Under the pieces are notes generated by a model, which had not been told where the DNA came from, made no database searches, and was given only the letters and a program-made list of their open reading frames with translations. A DNA stretch of 50,381 nucleotides from Fomitopsis serialis (Eukaryota; Basidiomycota; Agaricomycetes; Polyporales; Fomitopsidaceae). The position numbers were made by a program, and so were the translations under genes. Shown piece after piece: positions 1 through 11,958 of the stretch; position 1 is the stretch's first letter, and each line of letters opens with the position of its first letter. The stretch spans positions 1 to 50,381 of the forward strand of contig NW_025955248.1 of the NCBI RefSeq assembly GCF_022376445.1, written 5' to 3'.

Positions 1-60
1 GATCAAGGACAGTCGCTCTCCACGCACCATCCACCCGCGACATCACATTCACAAGTCGCG

Positions 61-514
61 ATGCGCTGCTTCTCCAACGTCCTCCTGCTCGCCGTTGCCG
101 CCTGCACGATCAGCGCAGCCAATCCAGAACATGCCACTACCACTACAGATTGCAAACACGCAGAGCCGGGTAGAGGCATCATTTGTTCGGGTCAAAAAGT
201 CTGCCATGGAACGCCCCAGTGGTAAGTCTCTTTCGACCTGCGTGCCCAGCAAGCCACTGACAGGATTCCACAGCGTCGATTGTAAACAGGGCATCTGCAG
301 GGAGCAGGGAAACCCGATGTCGGGGACGGGAGGCCACCGAGCCCACAGAGGAATCATAGCCGCTATCGGGAGAGTAGCGACGGAGAGGGATGTAACTACT
401 GTAATTAAAGACGAACCGTCGAGAGGGTATGGCGCGGGACACTACCAAGTAGAGCCGCATGAAGTGTATCGTCGTGGGGGAAGTCCGTTCAGAGGTGACA
501 TCGCTTTCTCTTGA
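61..514 (+). CDS. Small cysteine-rich secreted protein
   Basis: Two exons, 61-221 and 274-514, joined across a 52-base intron (GTAAGT..CAG). The N-terminus is a classic secretion signal (MRCFSNVLLLAVAACTISAA). The mature part is rich in cysteine over its first half, with six Cys in about 35 residues (TDCKHAEPGRG, then IICSGQKVC, CVDCKQGIC). Splicing itself creates one Cys codon (TG|C), which supports the junction. The second half has no Cys and is rich in Gly, Arg and charged residues. Length about 133 residues. I do not recognise a family; small secreted Cys-rich proteins of fungi include effectors and surface proteins, but no function follows from this. A further intron in the Cys-free half is possible. 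Confidence 0.55.
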
Positions 515-852
515 CAAAAGCGGAAACACCTGCAATTGCCTAATCGATGCGAGCCGAGTATCGAATTGCATGCGATATGTGGCAATCGCAGAAAGATTGG
601 TTAAATCAGGATCATGTTCAACGCGCATAGGACGGTGTTGCGGATGCGCAGCGGGGACGAGGAGGAGGCGGTGGAGGAGGAAGGCTGCGCGGGATTGCCT
701 GACTGGGAGGATCTGCCACTGATGGCAAACAGAGGCAAGCAGGGAGGGCGGGCGCGTCGCCAACGAAGCGGACTCGGTCGGCCAGGTCTGCAGCTGCAGC
801 TCGCATTCTCTCCGTCCTCCTCTCCTCGACCGCGTCCAGCTCTCGCACAGCC
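515..852. other. Intergenic, upstream of septin
   Basis: No coding feature seen. The last 60 bases are pyrimidine-rich (CTCTCCGTCCTCC type runs) directly before the septin start, as is common in basidiomycete promoters. Confidence 0.5.
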
Positions 853-2352
853 ATGGCCAACGCTCCCCCGCCCCCGTCCGACGGCATTGGCATCGCCAAC
901 CTGCCCAACCAGGTATGTTTCTGCCCTCGTCTTTCGTCTGACGACGCGAGGTGACATTTTCCCTCTGTAGCGACACAAGATCGTCGAAGCGCGGCGCGCA
1001 CTTCACTGTCATGGTTGTCGGTGAGTGTGCATGTCTTGCACGCATGTACGCAGTTTTGAGACAGTTGGCGACGCCGCAGGCGAGTCCGGTCTTGGAAAGA
1101 CGACGCTCGTCAACACGCTCTTCTCCACCGAGCTGTCCCCGGCCAAGAACTACAACCGCCGCCACCACAAGCAGCTCGACAAGCTCACCGAGGTCGAGAT
1201 CATCAAGGCCGAGCTTGAGGAAAAGCAGTTCAAGACAAGCTCACCGTCATTGACACCCCCGGCTTCGGTGACTACGTCAACAACCGCGACTCGTGGGCGC
1301 CCATCGTCGACTTCATTGACGACCAGCACGAGGCGTATATGCGCCAGGAGCAGCAGCCCCAGCGCAAGGACAAGATCGACCTCAGAGTGCATGCGTGCCT
1401 ATACTTCATCCGGCCCACCGGGCATACGTGAGTGATGACGGTCGCGTAGCAGGCATCGTATACCGAATGATTTCGTCTTTCCGCAGGCTCAAGCCTCTCG
1501 ACATCGAGATCATGAAGCGTCTGGGCACGCGGTCAACCTGATTCCCGTCGTCGCGAAGGCGGATACCCTCACCCAGAACGACCTCTTCACCTTCAAGCAG
1601 CGCGTGAGTTTCATCATGCGTCCACGTCAGTGAATTCGAGCTAACAGGCGCTCTAGATCCGCGAGGTCATTCAGGTCAGGGCATCAGGATCTACCAGCCG
1701 CCCATCGAGCCCGACGACGAGTGACAGCCGAGCATGCGCGCATCCTCGCCGAGGCCATGCCCTTCTCCATCATCGGTTCGACCGAGGAGGTCACCACCGC
1801 CGATGCCGCAAGGTCAAGGGTCGCGAGTACCTCTGGGTGTGCCGAAGGTACCTCCTCGCCCTCTCGCCCGCTCCCCCACCCAAACTAACTCGGTTTGCCC
1901 TTGACAGTCGAGAACGAGAACCACTGCGACTTCCGCAAGCTGCGCTCGCTGCTGATCCGCACGCACATGCTCGATCTCATCTCGACGACGGAGGAGATCC
2001 ACTACGAGAACTACCGCCAGAGCCAGATGGAGTCGCGCAAGCCGGGCGAGTCCAAGCCGCGCAAGTTCGAAAACCCCAAGTTCAAGGAGGAGGAGGAGGC
2101 CCTCCGCAAGCGCTTCACCGAGCAGGTCAAGGCCGAGGAGGCCCGCTTCCGGCAGTGGGAGCAGCATGTGCGTCCCGTCGTCATCACCGTGTGTTGTTCA
2201 AGACGATGTGTGCTGACATATTTCTGCAGCTCATCCAGGAGCGCGACCGCCTCAACAAGGACCTGGAGCTGGCGCACAGCGCGATCAAGTCCCTCGAGGC
2301 CGAGCTGGACAACCTCCAGGTCGGCTACGGCCGGAACACTGGCAGGCGGTAG
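853..2352 (+). pseudogene. CDC12: Septin, Cdc12 class, with multiple frameshifts
   Basis: Septins are filament-forming GTPases that build the septum and bud-neck scaffold. Seven exons can be laid out: 853-912, 971-1020, 1080-1427, 1487-1603, 1657-1847, 1908-2167, 2230-2352. Visible hallmarks are the opening GIGIANLPNQ, P-loop GESGLGKT, G3 DTPGFGDYVNNRDSW, the block DDQHEAYMRQEQQP, YFIRPTGH, G4 AKAD, the septin-unique stretch near [20 protein letters not shown], and a C-terminal coiled coil ending at TAG 2350-2352. This combination best fits Cdc12/AspC rather than Cdc3, Cdc10 or Cdc11. Splice sites and phases are all sensible. The frame, however, breaks near 986, 1234, 1531, 1675, 1722, 1805 and 1835-1843, nearly always as one missing base. 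Either the consensus is poor here or the copy is dead; because all motifs survive, error seems likelier. Confidence 0.85.
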
Positions 2353-2717
2353 ATGTCCATACGTACGCTGTCCGCCTGCTACCTATTTACCAAAAGCGTT
2401 GCTTGTCTCGATGATACCCTGCCCACACGCTTGTCGCTCGTTACGCTTCGGTTCGCCGGCTTGGTTTTCTGTCTCTCGTTACTTCGTGTTCATTTTGGGA
2501 TAATACTCGCTGTTGCCTGTTGTCTTACCGCGCCGCGGCGAATAGAACGCATTGTGCGCTCGTTTTCATGTGGGTGAACGTAAGATGCCATTGCTACTGC
2601 CAAGTATTACAGGTATTAGAGATGGAGGATGGTGCATACGTATGTATCAGTGAGTGCGTTCTACTAAGTAGCAAACTTGTGTTCTACAGCAAGAGAACAA
2701 AGTCCCGCAAGGCTCTT
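2353..2717. other. Convergent 3' ends, septin and minus-strand gene
   Basis: About 365 bases between two stop codons facing each other. It would hold both 3' untranslated regions; no gene seen. Confidence 0.5.
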
Positions 2718-5700
2718 TCACGGTGTGAGCACAGCGGGGTGGCGAGCCTGCGCCCGCGCCGCCGCGATCTCCTTCGTGTGCTCCAGCATATGCTTCACGC
2801 GGAAGGCCTCCTGCTCCAGGCGCCCCATCTTGCTCAGGACAACGCCGGGATGCCTGCGCGCGATGTGTTCCTCCAAGTCAACAGCCGGCGCGTTCTCGTC
2901 CCGCGCCTGCTTCGGCCACTCCTTGCCGTCCGTCCGCGCCCCGCGCTGGTCTATGCCAAACACCTCCATCGCGTCGTCTACCTCCGCCTCACGCGCCGCG
3001 TCCGCGTAGATCGCCTTCCACTCCTCCGCGTGCTTGTACCACTCGCCCAGGCCGACCTTGATCATCCGCTTCTCGAGCGGGATCGGCTCCGCCATGCCCT
3101 CGCCATTGATCCCCCGTCCGACCGACTCCGCGTTCCACCGGATGCCCAGCGGGCCACCGCGCTCACCACGGAGCAGGCGCGCGAGGTCGACGACGAGCTC
3201 GTGCGTGCGGTTGAGGCGCATGTTGCGGACACGCCCGCCCATCGACGGGCCGTACTTGCGGTCGTGCGGGTCGACGGTGGAGTAGAACGGCGTCCCGCGG
3301 GCGTACGCGCGCGAGAGCCGGGCGACGGTCGTCGCGAGCGGGCGCGTCTGCAGCGTCACGCTCAGGAGCGGCCGCCAGAAGGGCGTCTCCGCCAGCGTCG
3401 GGAGGTACTCCGACCGCACCTGCTGGACGGCAGCGTTGGCCGCGGCCGGGTTGCCCACCGCGTTGACGTCGACCTCGTCATCCTCGTCGAGCTTGAAGGC
3501 ATCTTGCTGACGAGTAGCCTGTCTCGGCGGCTGCGGGAGCGACGCGTCCCGCGCGGGTGCAGGGCTGCGCATGACCGAGGGCGACATGAAGCCAAAGGTA
3601 GAGTCCGACACAGCCAAGGCGCGAAGGACTGCACTCGTGTGCAGGCCGCGAGCACCGCTGCTCGACGTAGACGTGTTCCCTTTGCCGTTGCCGTTCCCAT
3701 TCCCGTTCCCGTTCGCGCCTCTAATGATCTCCGAATCGTGCCATTGTATCTTCTTCGTCGCAATTACAGGGTGGTCCTCCGTCGCGACCTTCGCCGCCGT
3801 CGGGTGGAACTCCGTCTCGGGAGTCGGGGGCTCGAAGCCGCTCGGGTGGCGCACCGTGCCCTCATGCGGGATCCTCACCTCCACCGGTATCTTCTCCTCG
3901 CGCACCCTCATGTCCGCCGCGAGGCCCTCCGAGAGGATGCCCGCGTTCAGCTCCGACATCAGGCCGCCCTCCTCCTCCTTGCGCTCCGCGATGCTCGACC
4001 GCTGGCGCTTCCGCTCGATGTAGTACGTCGGCACGACGTCGTCGCGCGTGTTCTCCTCGCGCTGGCGCCGCGTCAGCACCGTCTGGCGCTCGGGTGTGTC
4101 CCACGAGGACGCCGGGATCTGCGAGCGCTGCCCGCCGGTCGACGCCGCCTGGGGGCCGAGCTGCGAGACAGCGCCCGCTAGCGAGGGCTCCGCCTGCGTG
4201 CCCGCAGGGTGCGTGACGACGTCCGGGTTCGTGAGCACCTCCGCCGCGTCCAACTCGGCCTGGTCGCGCATATACTTCCTCCGTGAGAAATCTGTCTCGA
4301 CGCCCTCGTCATAGTTCGGGCGAGGGGGCACCGCGTCCGTCGCGGGGAGGTCATCCCAGCGCTGCTTGAGCGTCCCGACAAGCGGGTGGTCCTCCGTCGG
4401 CTTCTTCGCAACGGCGGGGTGGAAGTGGGTCTCGGGCGTCGGGGGCTCGAACCCGCTCGGATGGATGACGAGACCCTCTTCAGGCATGCGCACCTCGACG
4501 GGGATCTTCTCTTCACGGACCTTCGTCTCGGCAGCGAGACCTTCGCTGAGAATACCGGCGTTGAGCTCCGCCATCAAGCTGCCCTCCTCCTCCTTCCTCT
4601 CGGCGACCTCCGACCTCTGGCGCTTGCGCTCGACGTAGTACGACGGCACGACGTCGTCATCGGCGTCCTGCGACGGCTTGTGCGGGCGGGCCCACGTCGA
4701 CCCGGGGATCTGCCTGCGCATCTCGAAAGAGCCCGGGCCCTCAGGAGGCTTGCTCGGGTCACCGTTCTCCGCGCGCGGGTGCATGGAGAAGTGGAAGACA
4801 CGGCGCTGCTCGGCGCGGCCGCTCGGGCGCTGCGGCATGAGCAGCTCCGTGGCACGGACGGGGCGGCGGGGTGCATACGTCCTCTTCCCCTGATACTTCA
4901 TCTTCGGCACGGGCCGCTCAGCCGCAGCCTTCGCCGCGGCCAACTTCGCCTCCAGCTTGGTCCACTTGGCCTCCGACATCGCCGCCCCATGCTCCGCGTC
5001 AACGACGGCGTCGAAAGCCTCCGTGTGGTCCAACTCGTCTATCTTGCGCATGATCTCTTCGTGCGTCTCGTCTCTATCCAACCACTTGACGCGGGGCACC
5101 CTCTTCTGCGGGCCCCACGGCCACCGGGCATTGTCCATCATCTCCATGGTATCCTCGGGGGCGCGCTCGCTGTTGAGTCGCGCCATGACGGCGGGGAAGT
5201 CCTCCTCGCGGCAGACGCCGACGAACTGCTCGACCGTGTCTGGGCGGCCGATCTCATGCCGGATGGGGTAGCGCGACTCGGCGATGAGACAGTGTGCGGG
5301 GTGTAGGCGACGGGAGAGGGCGGCTCATAGTTCCGTTTGCGGACCTCGTAGGGGCCGCCCGGCCACCAGTTGGCAGTCCGGAGTTGTTGGGGCTCAGTGA
5401 AACCGCCCATGTATCTGAAGATGTAGCATGAGCATGATGTAATCTCTTGATCCAACAAGGCAAATCGCGCCGCAGCTTGTGTGCACATCCACGAGACAAA
5501 GCACACTGGGAGCATCAGCTGCAACTGGACGTCGTCGCATTCCGCGACTGTGCTGCGTCTTGAGTGCGACCATCCCGGACCCGGGTACATTGAGCGCTTA
5601 CTGAGCCTAGCATATGTGCTCTCGCGTAACGAGCTGCATGTCACATCCCACTGCCCCATCAGGAAGTGTGGCCAGACAAGGCCAGTGTATGTCCAGTGAT

Positions 5701-6051
5701 GCGTAGAGCGGAAACTCGACAAAAGCGACGCAGAAAACACACGACTCACGTCTTCACCTCTGTGAGAGCGGCAGTGATATCCATACGCTCGTCCGTCTCA
5801 GCCTTCTGGATGCGCCTTTGAACAGCGCGGACAGCGGCGTTGGCCTCTTTCTCGCGTATGCGGCGAGGCGGCTTGCTCTGGTCGTCACGGGCGACAGCCC
5901 GGCCATTCTCGTCAGCGGGGGTAGCATAGTGGCGGCCACCAGCGAGCGCAGTGCGGCGGGCGTTGGTGGCGACGCGGCGGGCGAGTTTGGAGCGGGGTAT
6001 CATAGCGGGGAGCGCGTAGGACAGTGCAGACGGCGAAGAGAGAAGGCCCAT
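2718..6051 (-). CDS. Predicted mitochondrial protein with internal tandem duplication
   Basis: Two exons: exon 1 ends at 5750, exon 2 runs 5414-2718, giving about 983 residues from ATG 6003 (an in-frame ATG at 6051 adds 16). The start MIPRSKLARRVATNARR followed by RHYAT reads as a mitochondrial presequence (Arg-rich, no acids, probable cleavage after RHY). The body contains two copies of a roughly 205-residue unit. Each has IPxSxW, DDVVPxYYxERKRQR, ELNAGILSEGLAA, VREEKIPVEVR and HPSGFEPPTPET in the same order (around 4720-4120 and 4120-3750). Between repeat 2 and the C-terminal domain lies a GNGNGNGN tract. The C-terminal part (TETPFWRPLL-like, LATTVARLSRAYARG, MRLNRTHELVVDLARLL) looks structured. 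One frameshift is needed near 5288-5292. I do not recognise the family. Confidence 0.7.
3680..3718 (-). repeat. Hexanucleotide microsatellite coding Gly-Asn
   Basis: Repeats of CCGTTG/CCGTTC/CCATTC on the plus strand, read on the minus strand as alternating Gly-Asn (GNGNGNGNGKG), inside the mitochondrial-protein gene between repeat 2 and the C-terminal domain. Confidence 0.8.
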
Positions 6052-8239
6052 GTCTATATGCTGCTCCCCGTGTTGTGTCCTGTTTGCGCCGCCCCACCCG
6101 GGGCATGGCGGTGGCGCACTGATGTTGCCTTTTCGGGACACCGACGCCGCTTTCCAGCCCGCCCGTCCCAATCCGGCCTGATCACGCCTCGATAGGCGCG
6201 CCCGCTGTGTGCGCGGCTGCGGCCATCACCACGGAAGCCCTCGTCGCTGCCGGCCGCCCGCAGTGGGAAGCCGGGCTCGCCTGGCGCTCTCCTAACCCCA
6301 AAACGGGGCTTCTCTCTGCCTCCGCGTGATTTCTCCCACGCGCCCTTCTCGCCTCCGCCACGAAGTCTGTTCGCTCTGCTGTCTCTGTCCTTTAAATGGA
6401 TGTAGTCAACGCACCTACCATTTCCTCTGAATCTTCACCCGCCTTTGTTAGGTACGCTGGTATGCACCCAGAGAGCGCGCCGACAGACGTTCTCAGCTGC
6501 GTCACATCTTGCACCCCACTTTCGTGATGTCTTCGCACCGCTCGCGATCGGCTATCTTATCATTTACGACATTGTCGCTCCCCGAGCAGCGCTATAACTC
6601 CCAGCGTGCATAAAGCCTGCAGACCTTTCTTCCGCGGCACTCGTGCGCGTGAACGCTGCTCACCACTGCGCCGCTCATGTGAGCACAACACACCAGGCAC
6701 TCCGAGTCTCCGACGGGGAAAGGTTCAAACGTTCATACCCCAGGGCGTGATTTCACGACACCACCGAAGACGCGAGGGCGCTGCAGACATGTGTTTACCA
6801 CTCGTCCGAACAACAGTCCGGAGGTGTGTAGATCGAGCCGAATGCAGACCGCTGTGAACGGGATCTATTACACAGAGCCTTGTGAACGCAGTCCAAATTA
6901 CTTCTCAACCAACCAAGGGGCTTCGCCCTCAGTGACAATAAAGGGATCACAAACAAACAAACCAAGGGGAAGTAAGCTACCGTACCCATATACTACCGTT
7001 CAATGGTGCATGCTAGCAGTGGGATCATCGCTCGCATCAAGACCGGTCGCAAACCCAGAAAGACAGGCGTGTGGATACACATATAGTACAGTAAACAAAG
7101 TTCTGACCCTCGTTCGCAAGCGCTGACTCAGAGGCTAGAGCGCGCGGAAGGCGAAGGGTGGCATACACAGAAGACACGGAGCTTCTGGTCATATGCCTCT
7201 GAATAAGTGATCTGCTGCGAGCTCACGAGAAGATTGGACTCCGAGTCGGAGGTGTCTCCGGCTCGCAGAAGAGGACGGTCGACAGTTCTGGTCATCGATC
7301 TCGTCAAAAGTGTGCGCACTAACCTCAGCCCAACCTCAGTCCCATAGAGCAGTCGTGCGACACCTACTAACGCCAGATGTGCAGGAGATTGCCCCCGAGC
7401 GGCAGGCTATACATAAGTTAAAGTAAACGTCGGGCGCAGTACTACCACCAGGCTTGCCGAGTTCCGCCACTCGAGTACTCAGTACTCAGTACTCATCCTT
7501 CCAACGACTGTCATGGTTGCGCACTGCCCCGACTTACATATAATGACGATTTCGCCCAAGAGTACGCCACCGTACTGCCGCCTTGCTTCACCGCTCTCGT
7601 CTCGCTAGTCTACAGTCGCATCGCTTGCTTGAAGAGGACGTAATGGTACTGGATGATCCGTCGGTGGAACATATCAGTGTCATCCAGCCACAGAACAGTC
7701 CGCCGCTCAGATCTTCAATCGCAACATCTACTTACAACCAATTCCACATCCTAGACCTCGAGCGTAAATGTGCGCAGAGGCGGAGCGTGTCGGTCTTGGT
7801 ATATATGGGGCATTCCCGTCGAGGTTTTACCATATCGACGAATGTCAGGGGGTGCGAAAGCTATCCTCGGCCGCCGGTGCGCCATGCTCCACCTTCACTC
7901 GTCGCTGGACTGCCTCGTACGTACTTCCCAGTGCAGCCAGCAGGACTCTGTCTGATGAGGCTGGTCACACAGCGCGCCGCGCCGATGCGTGGTACGTCCT
8001 CTTGATCCACTTCGCCCCTAGCTCCTAGCTACGTGCGTCCTGCTAAGGAAGCTACCGCTGCTGCCGAGGTCAAGTGATCGTCATCTGCTCATGTTCGCCC
8101 GCTCACCGCATATCTGTTGGGCGCGTGCCCATAAAGCGAGGGATGGTGAGGGACACCTGGACGTACCCATTGCTTCCCCCCTTCTTGCGAGCAGACTGAC
8201 TGGAGACGTCACACCGTACATACTCACGGATAGCGGGAC
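6052..8239. other. Gene-poor spacer
   Basis: About 2.2 kb. The first 400 bases are GC-rich and likely hold the promoter of the minus-strand mitochondrial gene. The rest is less GC-rich with only short random frames. A 7-base tandem repeat is at 7474-7494. No protein family or RNA gene recognised. Confidence 0.5.
7474..7494. repeat. AGTACTC tandem repeat, three copies
   Basis: AGTACTCAGTACTCAGTACT plus one base: three perfect 7-base units. AGTACT itself is palindromic. Isolated AGTACT sites recur near 12535-12590, about 600 bases upstream of the left-arm F-box gene. Confidence 0.85.
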
Positions 8240-9845
8240 ATGCCCCCTTCGCAAGCACATCTTGCTCTCGGCTGCGACGACATACTCTACGAGATCTTCC
8301 GCCATGTCCAGAGGCTCCCTCCAGACGACAAGCCTCAGCGAGCACTCTACGCCTGTGCCCGCGTTTGTCAGGTCTTCTGCGAGCCCGCATTAGATACCCT
8401 CTGGATGGAACTTGACTCCCTTCAACCAATCCTCGAGCTGTTCGAAGGCTGTCAGGCCGGATGTAATGGCTACTACTACGTAAGGCATTCTCCTTGCCGC
8501 CCCGCTCGCCCTCTCCAGACTCATCACCCCACGGGTACAGTGTCTCAGCGTCGTAGACCTCCCCGAGAACCTCGTGCGGTTCCGCCAGTACGCCCCCCGC
8601 GTGCGCACCCTGGCGGTCCCCCGCGAAATGAAGCACAGGTCCGAAAAGCGCTCCGCCTTCCTTGCCCACCTCTCCTATGCGCTTCGCCTCCCCCCCTGCA
8701 CACCGCTCTTCCCCCGCCTCGCCTCCCTCACCTGGGGCGTCCTCGGCGGGCGCGACCCCTCCCTCCCGTTTCTGCTCTCCCCCCACCTCCGCGCCCTCCG
8801 CCTCCACTGCGTCTCGGGCTACGGCGCCCTCGGGCCCTTCGTCGCAGAGGACGGCCCCCCGCTCTCCGCGTTGCTCGCACAGGCTGCAGTGTGTGCGCCC
8901 GCGCTGCGCGAACTCCGCCTCACGGGCTTGGACGGGTACCCACCGAGCGCCGTGAGCGCGCTGCGCGGATGGGACCAGCTTCGCACAGTCAGCATCGCAG
9001 ACGTCGAAGTGCACGCGGGCATGCTACGCATGCTCGCGGAGATGCGCGTACTCGAGGAGGTCGATATCCGCGTGGGGAGCCGGTTCATACTCGATGACTG
9101 CGACTTGGCGGTGGGGAGGGTCGACGGCGCGACAGGGCGGACAGAGTCTGGTACGGAGTGGCCGGCGTTGCGGAGACTCACGCTGTCGGGCCCGTCCACC
9201 GCGCTCGCTGCTGCTCTGCTGGCCTTCTCCCCCGCACCCCGCTTGTCCGCCCTCCGCCTCTCGAGCACGTCCACGTCTTCGGCGGGCGAGGCACCTCTCA
9301 TCAGCGCCATCCCGGCGCTTCGACACCTGCGCAGCGTCCGGCTAGAGCTTTCGGGCGCGGTGTCCATGGACGAAGCTTTATCATCCTTGGCAAGCGCATG
9401 GCCGCCAGAGCAGCTGCTCGAGTTCGAGTTGAAGTGGCACAACCTGCGTGGCTCTGCCAGGTTGTCCGCTCGGGTGCTGGAAGATGTCGCCAGACACTGC
9501 AGAGCGCTGCACAAGCTCGCGCTGCCTCCGGTGGACTTCCCGCCTATCTTCTACCAGAAAGTGACCGGTAGCGCGTCTACGGATGAGCGAGGCATAACCA
9601 TGCAGAACCTCTCCGTGCGAGAGTTGACGCTACAGTCGATGCCGCCCACTGGCGAGGCGGGCTGCGATGCAAGTGCCGTCGCGACGTACATCGAGCGGCT
9701 CTTCCCCGCGCTGGACCTGGGCGGCGACCTCGGCACTAGTAAGTCTGCTTCCAATACGTGGGACAGAGTCGAGAGGATATTGAGGGAGAGATCGAGGATG
9801 CGTTCAGTCTGTACAGGTATGAAGCATCTCCACTTGTCCCTTTAG
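8240..9845 (+). CDS. F-box/leucine-rich protein 1
   Basis: Two exons, 8240-8479 and 8541-9845, giving 514 residues. Residues 10-60 form an F-box-like domain (LGCDDILYEIFRHVQRL, then ARVCQVFCEPALDTLWMEL). The rest is an irregular leucine-rich solenoid (PHLRALRLHC, ALRELRLTGL, LRTVSIADV, LRRLTLSG) and ends with a conserved tail, RLFPALDL, then WDRVERILRERSRM. F-box proteins normally link substrates to Skp1-cullin ubiquitin ligases in nucleus or cytoplasm. It is a diverged paralogue of the two F-box genes of the palindromic locus (10367 and 24359). The intron lies at the homologous place directly after the F-box region, all three in phase 0. It is tail-to-tail with the left-arm copy. Start chosen as the first ATG before the domain. 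Confidence 0.85.
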
Positions 9846-10366
9846 GGCACCCTCATCTGAGGCCTGAAGCTCAGGCTAGCGAGGCCTCAGGACTTGCTGG
9901 ATGTTTATCATTATTGCGCGGCATTCCATGCAACCCGTAAATTATACACTGCAGTACTTCATTATGCTGGCCACCGCTCGTTCCATCCACCTAAGGAGAA
10001 CTGTTGTAGCTCTTCCGGGAGAGTGCCCTCTCTCGTTCTCCTTATGCGACAACACAGCGCCCAGAGAGGTTCTGCATACCCTCGTCTGTACTGAAACAGA
10101 CTCGGACGCACTAGTATGGTGGCTGGGCACTGAGTGGTATACAACAAAATAAGAACGTAGCAGAGCAGCAATCAACAATGACGATCCCAACTGCAGGACG
10201 AGACGATACAATCCCTGTGATGCTACAGATACATACAAGTTCAACCTAGAAGTGCAACAACAACATGATAGAAAGTAAGGTAGTTAGACGGCAAGATCAG
10301 CATTTCCGGATATGATCCCGCGTGGCCTCGGAATCTGCACAAACCATGGGTATCTTCAGGGTATCT
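9846..10366. other. Convergent spacer between two F-box genes
   Basis: 521 bases holding the 3' ends of F-box 1 (plus) and F-box A (minus). No gene seen. Confidence 0.5.
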
Positions 10367-11958
10367 TCACTGGTACGCCCCGCCCCCGCTCCGTCTATCC
10401 CGCACCGCCTTCACCTTCTCAACGACCGCCGCCCACCGCAGCCACTTATCGTCGAACGGCGGCGACGGCTTCTCGACCCTCCTATCCGCACTCCGCGCCA
10501 TCCGCCGGAGGTCCAGCGCGGCGAACGCGCGGTCCACAAACAGCGGCAGCGCCTCCTCCCACTCCCACTGCACGCCGTCGACCATATTACTCACATTCAG
10601 CTCGCGTAGGGACCGCGACAGCACGCCCGTCTCCGGGGGCGCGTTGGGCGGGAGGACCGGGCGGAAGTCGAGGGGGGGTAGGGAGAGCGCCTCGAGGCGC
10701 GGGCACTGCCGCGCGAACGCGAGGAGCAGCTCGAGCGGGAGCGACAGCGCTTGTCCGTACGGCCAGCGGATCGACATCGTGCACGTCTTGAGGCCGCGCC
10801 AGAGTCCGGGGACGTCGGTCAGGCTGGGGGTGTTGGTCAGGCTGGGGTCGTCGGTCAGGCTGGGGATGCCGATCGACTCCGCGTCGAGGAGGAAGTGCTC
10901 GATGTGGCGCAGGTCGGAGAGCGCCTGGAAGAGGTGAGGCGCCACCTGGGACGGTGCGCGCCAGTCTGTGTGCAGTTGGAGAGTGTGCAGGTGTGGTGAG
11001 TGCCGGAACGAAGGGAGGGACAAGGCGATGCGGGCTGATGATCCGGAGATGATAAGGGATCGTAGACTGAGAAAACCACTCTGGACCGTATGGTGTGCGA
11101 CCTCGTCTGAAGCCGAGAACTGTAGCTCCTGCAGGTTCACCAATTGGGAGAGAATGTCGAAGTTCGGTACGTCGACGGTGAGATCTCGTGAGCCGAAGGC
11201 ACGAAGATGTGTCCAATGATTCAAATTCGGGAACGTCAGTGCTTCGCAAATACCGCTGAGATGGAGCTCGTCGAGATCGAGCAGCTCCTTCTGCATGGTA
11301 TGCAGGACCTGAGAGATCACTGCGGACCCATCGACGGGCGCATCCCACCGCTCGTTCCAGTCCCGATCGTCCCAATTCAGCTCGACATGGCGGACAGAGG
11401 GGGTTAGGACGAGCTGTAGGCCTGGATCGGGCAGGAAGAGGGCTTGCCACCGGAGGCGCCGTAGGTTGGGGAACAGAGCGGCGGAATGACGTTCATGTCT
11501 GAACAGGGCGAGGAGGAATGCGGAGCGCGCGCTCTGGTCGTGCTCGGAGTGGACATGCAGCGCACGGATGCGCCACGCATACTCTTGAAACCTCGACACC
11601 GACTGAGCATCGATGGTGCGCTCCATGCACGCCGTCGTCTGCGAGCAATCAGCTCGCACGTCTTCCATTGAGGTGGGTACGAAGAGCATACCTTCGGATT
11701 CGTGAGATCATAGCACTGGCATGCAATCTGTTGTCGACACACCCGGAAAAATCGTAGGATGGGCTTCAGCGAGTCGACGTCTGCCCACAGCGCGTCCAAC
11801 GCGTAGGACGAGAACGCTCTGCACACTACGGCAGCTCTGGCGAGTGAGCCAAGCGACCGCGTGCCATCTTCATCCTGCTCCTGTAGTTTGAGAAAGATCT
11901 CCTCGAGTATGTCATTGCAGTACAGAGCACGATGAGGGGTAGACGTCATGGCTGGCAT
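10367..11958 (-). CDS. F-box/leucine-rich protein A (left arm)
   Basis: Exons 11958-11692 and 11638-10367, intron 53 bases, 512 residues. The F-box-like domain is at residues 9-60 (RALYCNDILEEIFLKLQE, then VVCRAFSSYALDALWADVDSL). A leucine-rich region follows (LFPNLRRLRWQALFL, LTPSVRHVELNW, FPNLNHWTHLRAFGSRDLTV, LRELNVSNM), and the tail is FAALDLRRMA, then DDKWLRWAAVVEKVK. It is the close partner of the right-arm copy at 24359-26141; exon 2 begins TTACMER here and STVCMER there, so even the splice site is kept. An 18-base triplicate repeat at 10817-10870 inserts PSLTD repeats found in neither paralogue. SCF substrate adaptor is inferred from the family only. Confidence 0.87.
10817..10870 (-). 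repeat. 18-base tandem repeat, three copies, in frame
   Basis: Three units each starting GGTCAGGCTGGGG at 10817, 10835 and 10853. In the minus-strand F-box A gene they encode PSLTDDPSLTNTPSLTDV. The other two F-box paralogues lack it (right arm has only a short linker here). Confidence 0.9.

Noticed and set aside
2520..4181. 553-residue plus-strand frame opposite the mitochondrial gene
   Set aside because: Antisense shadow: Arg/Leu-rich composition without motifs, while the minus strand shows a presequence and conserved repeats.
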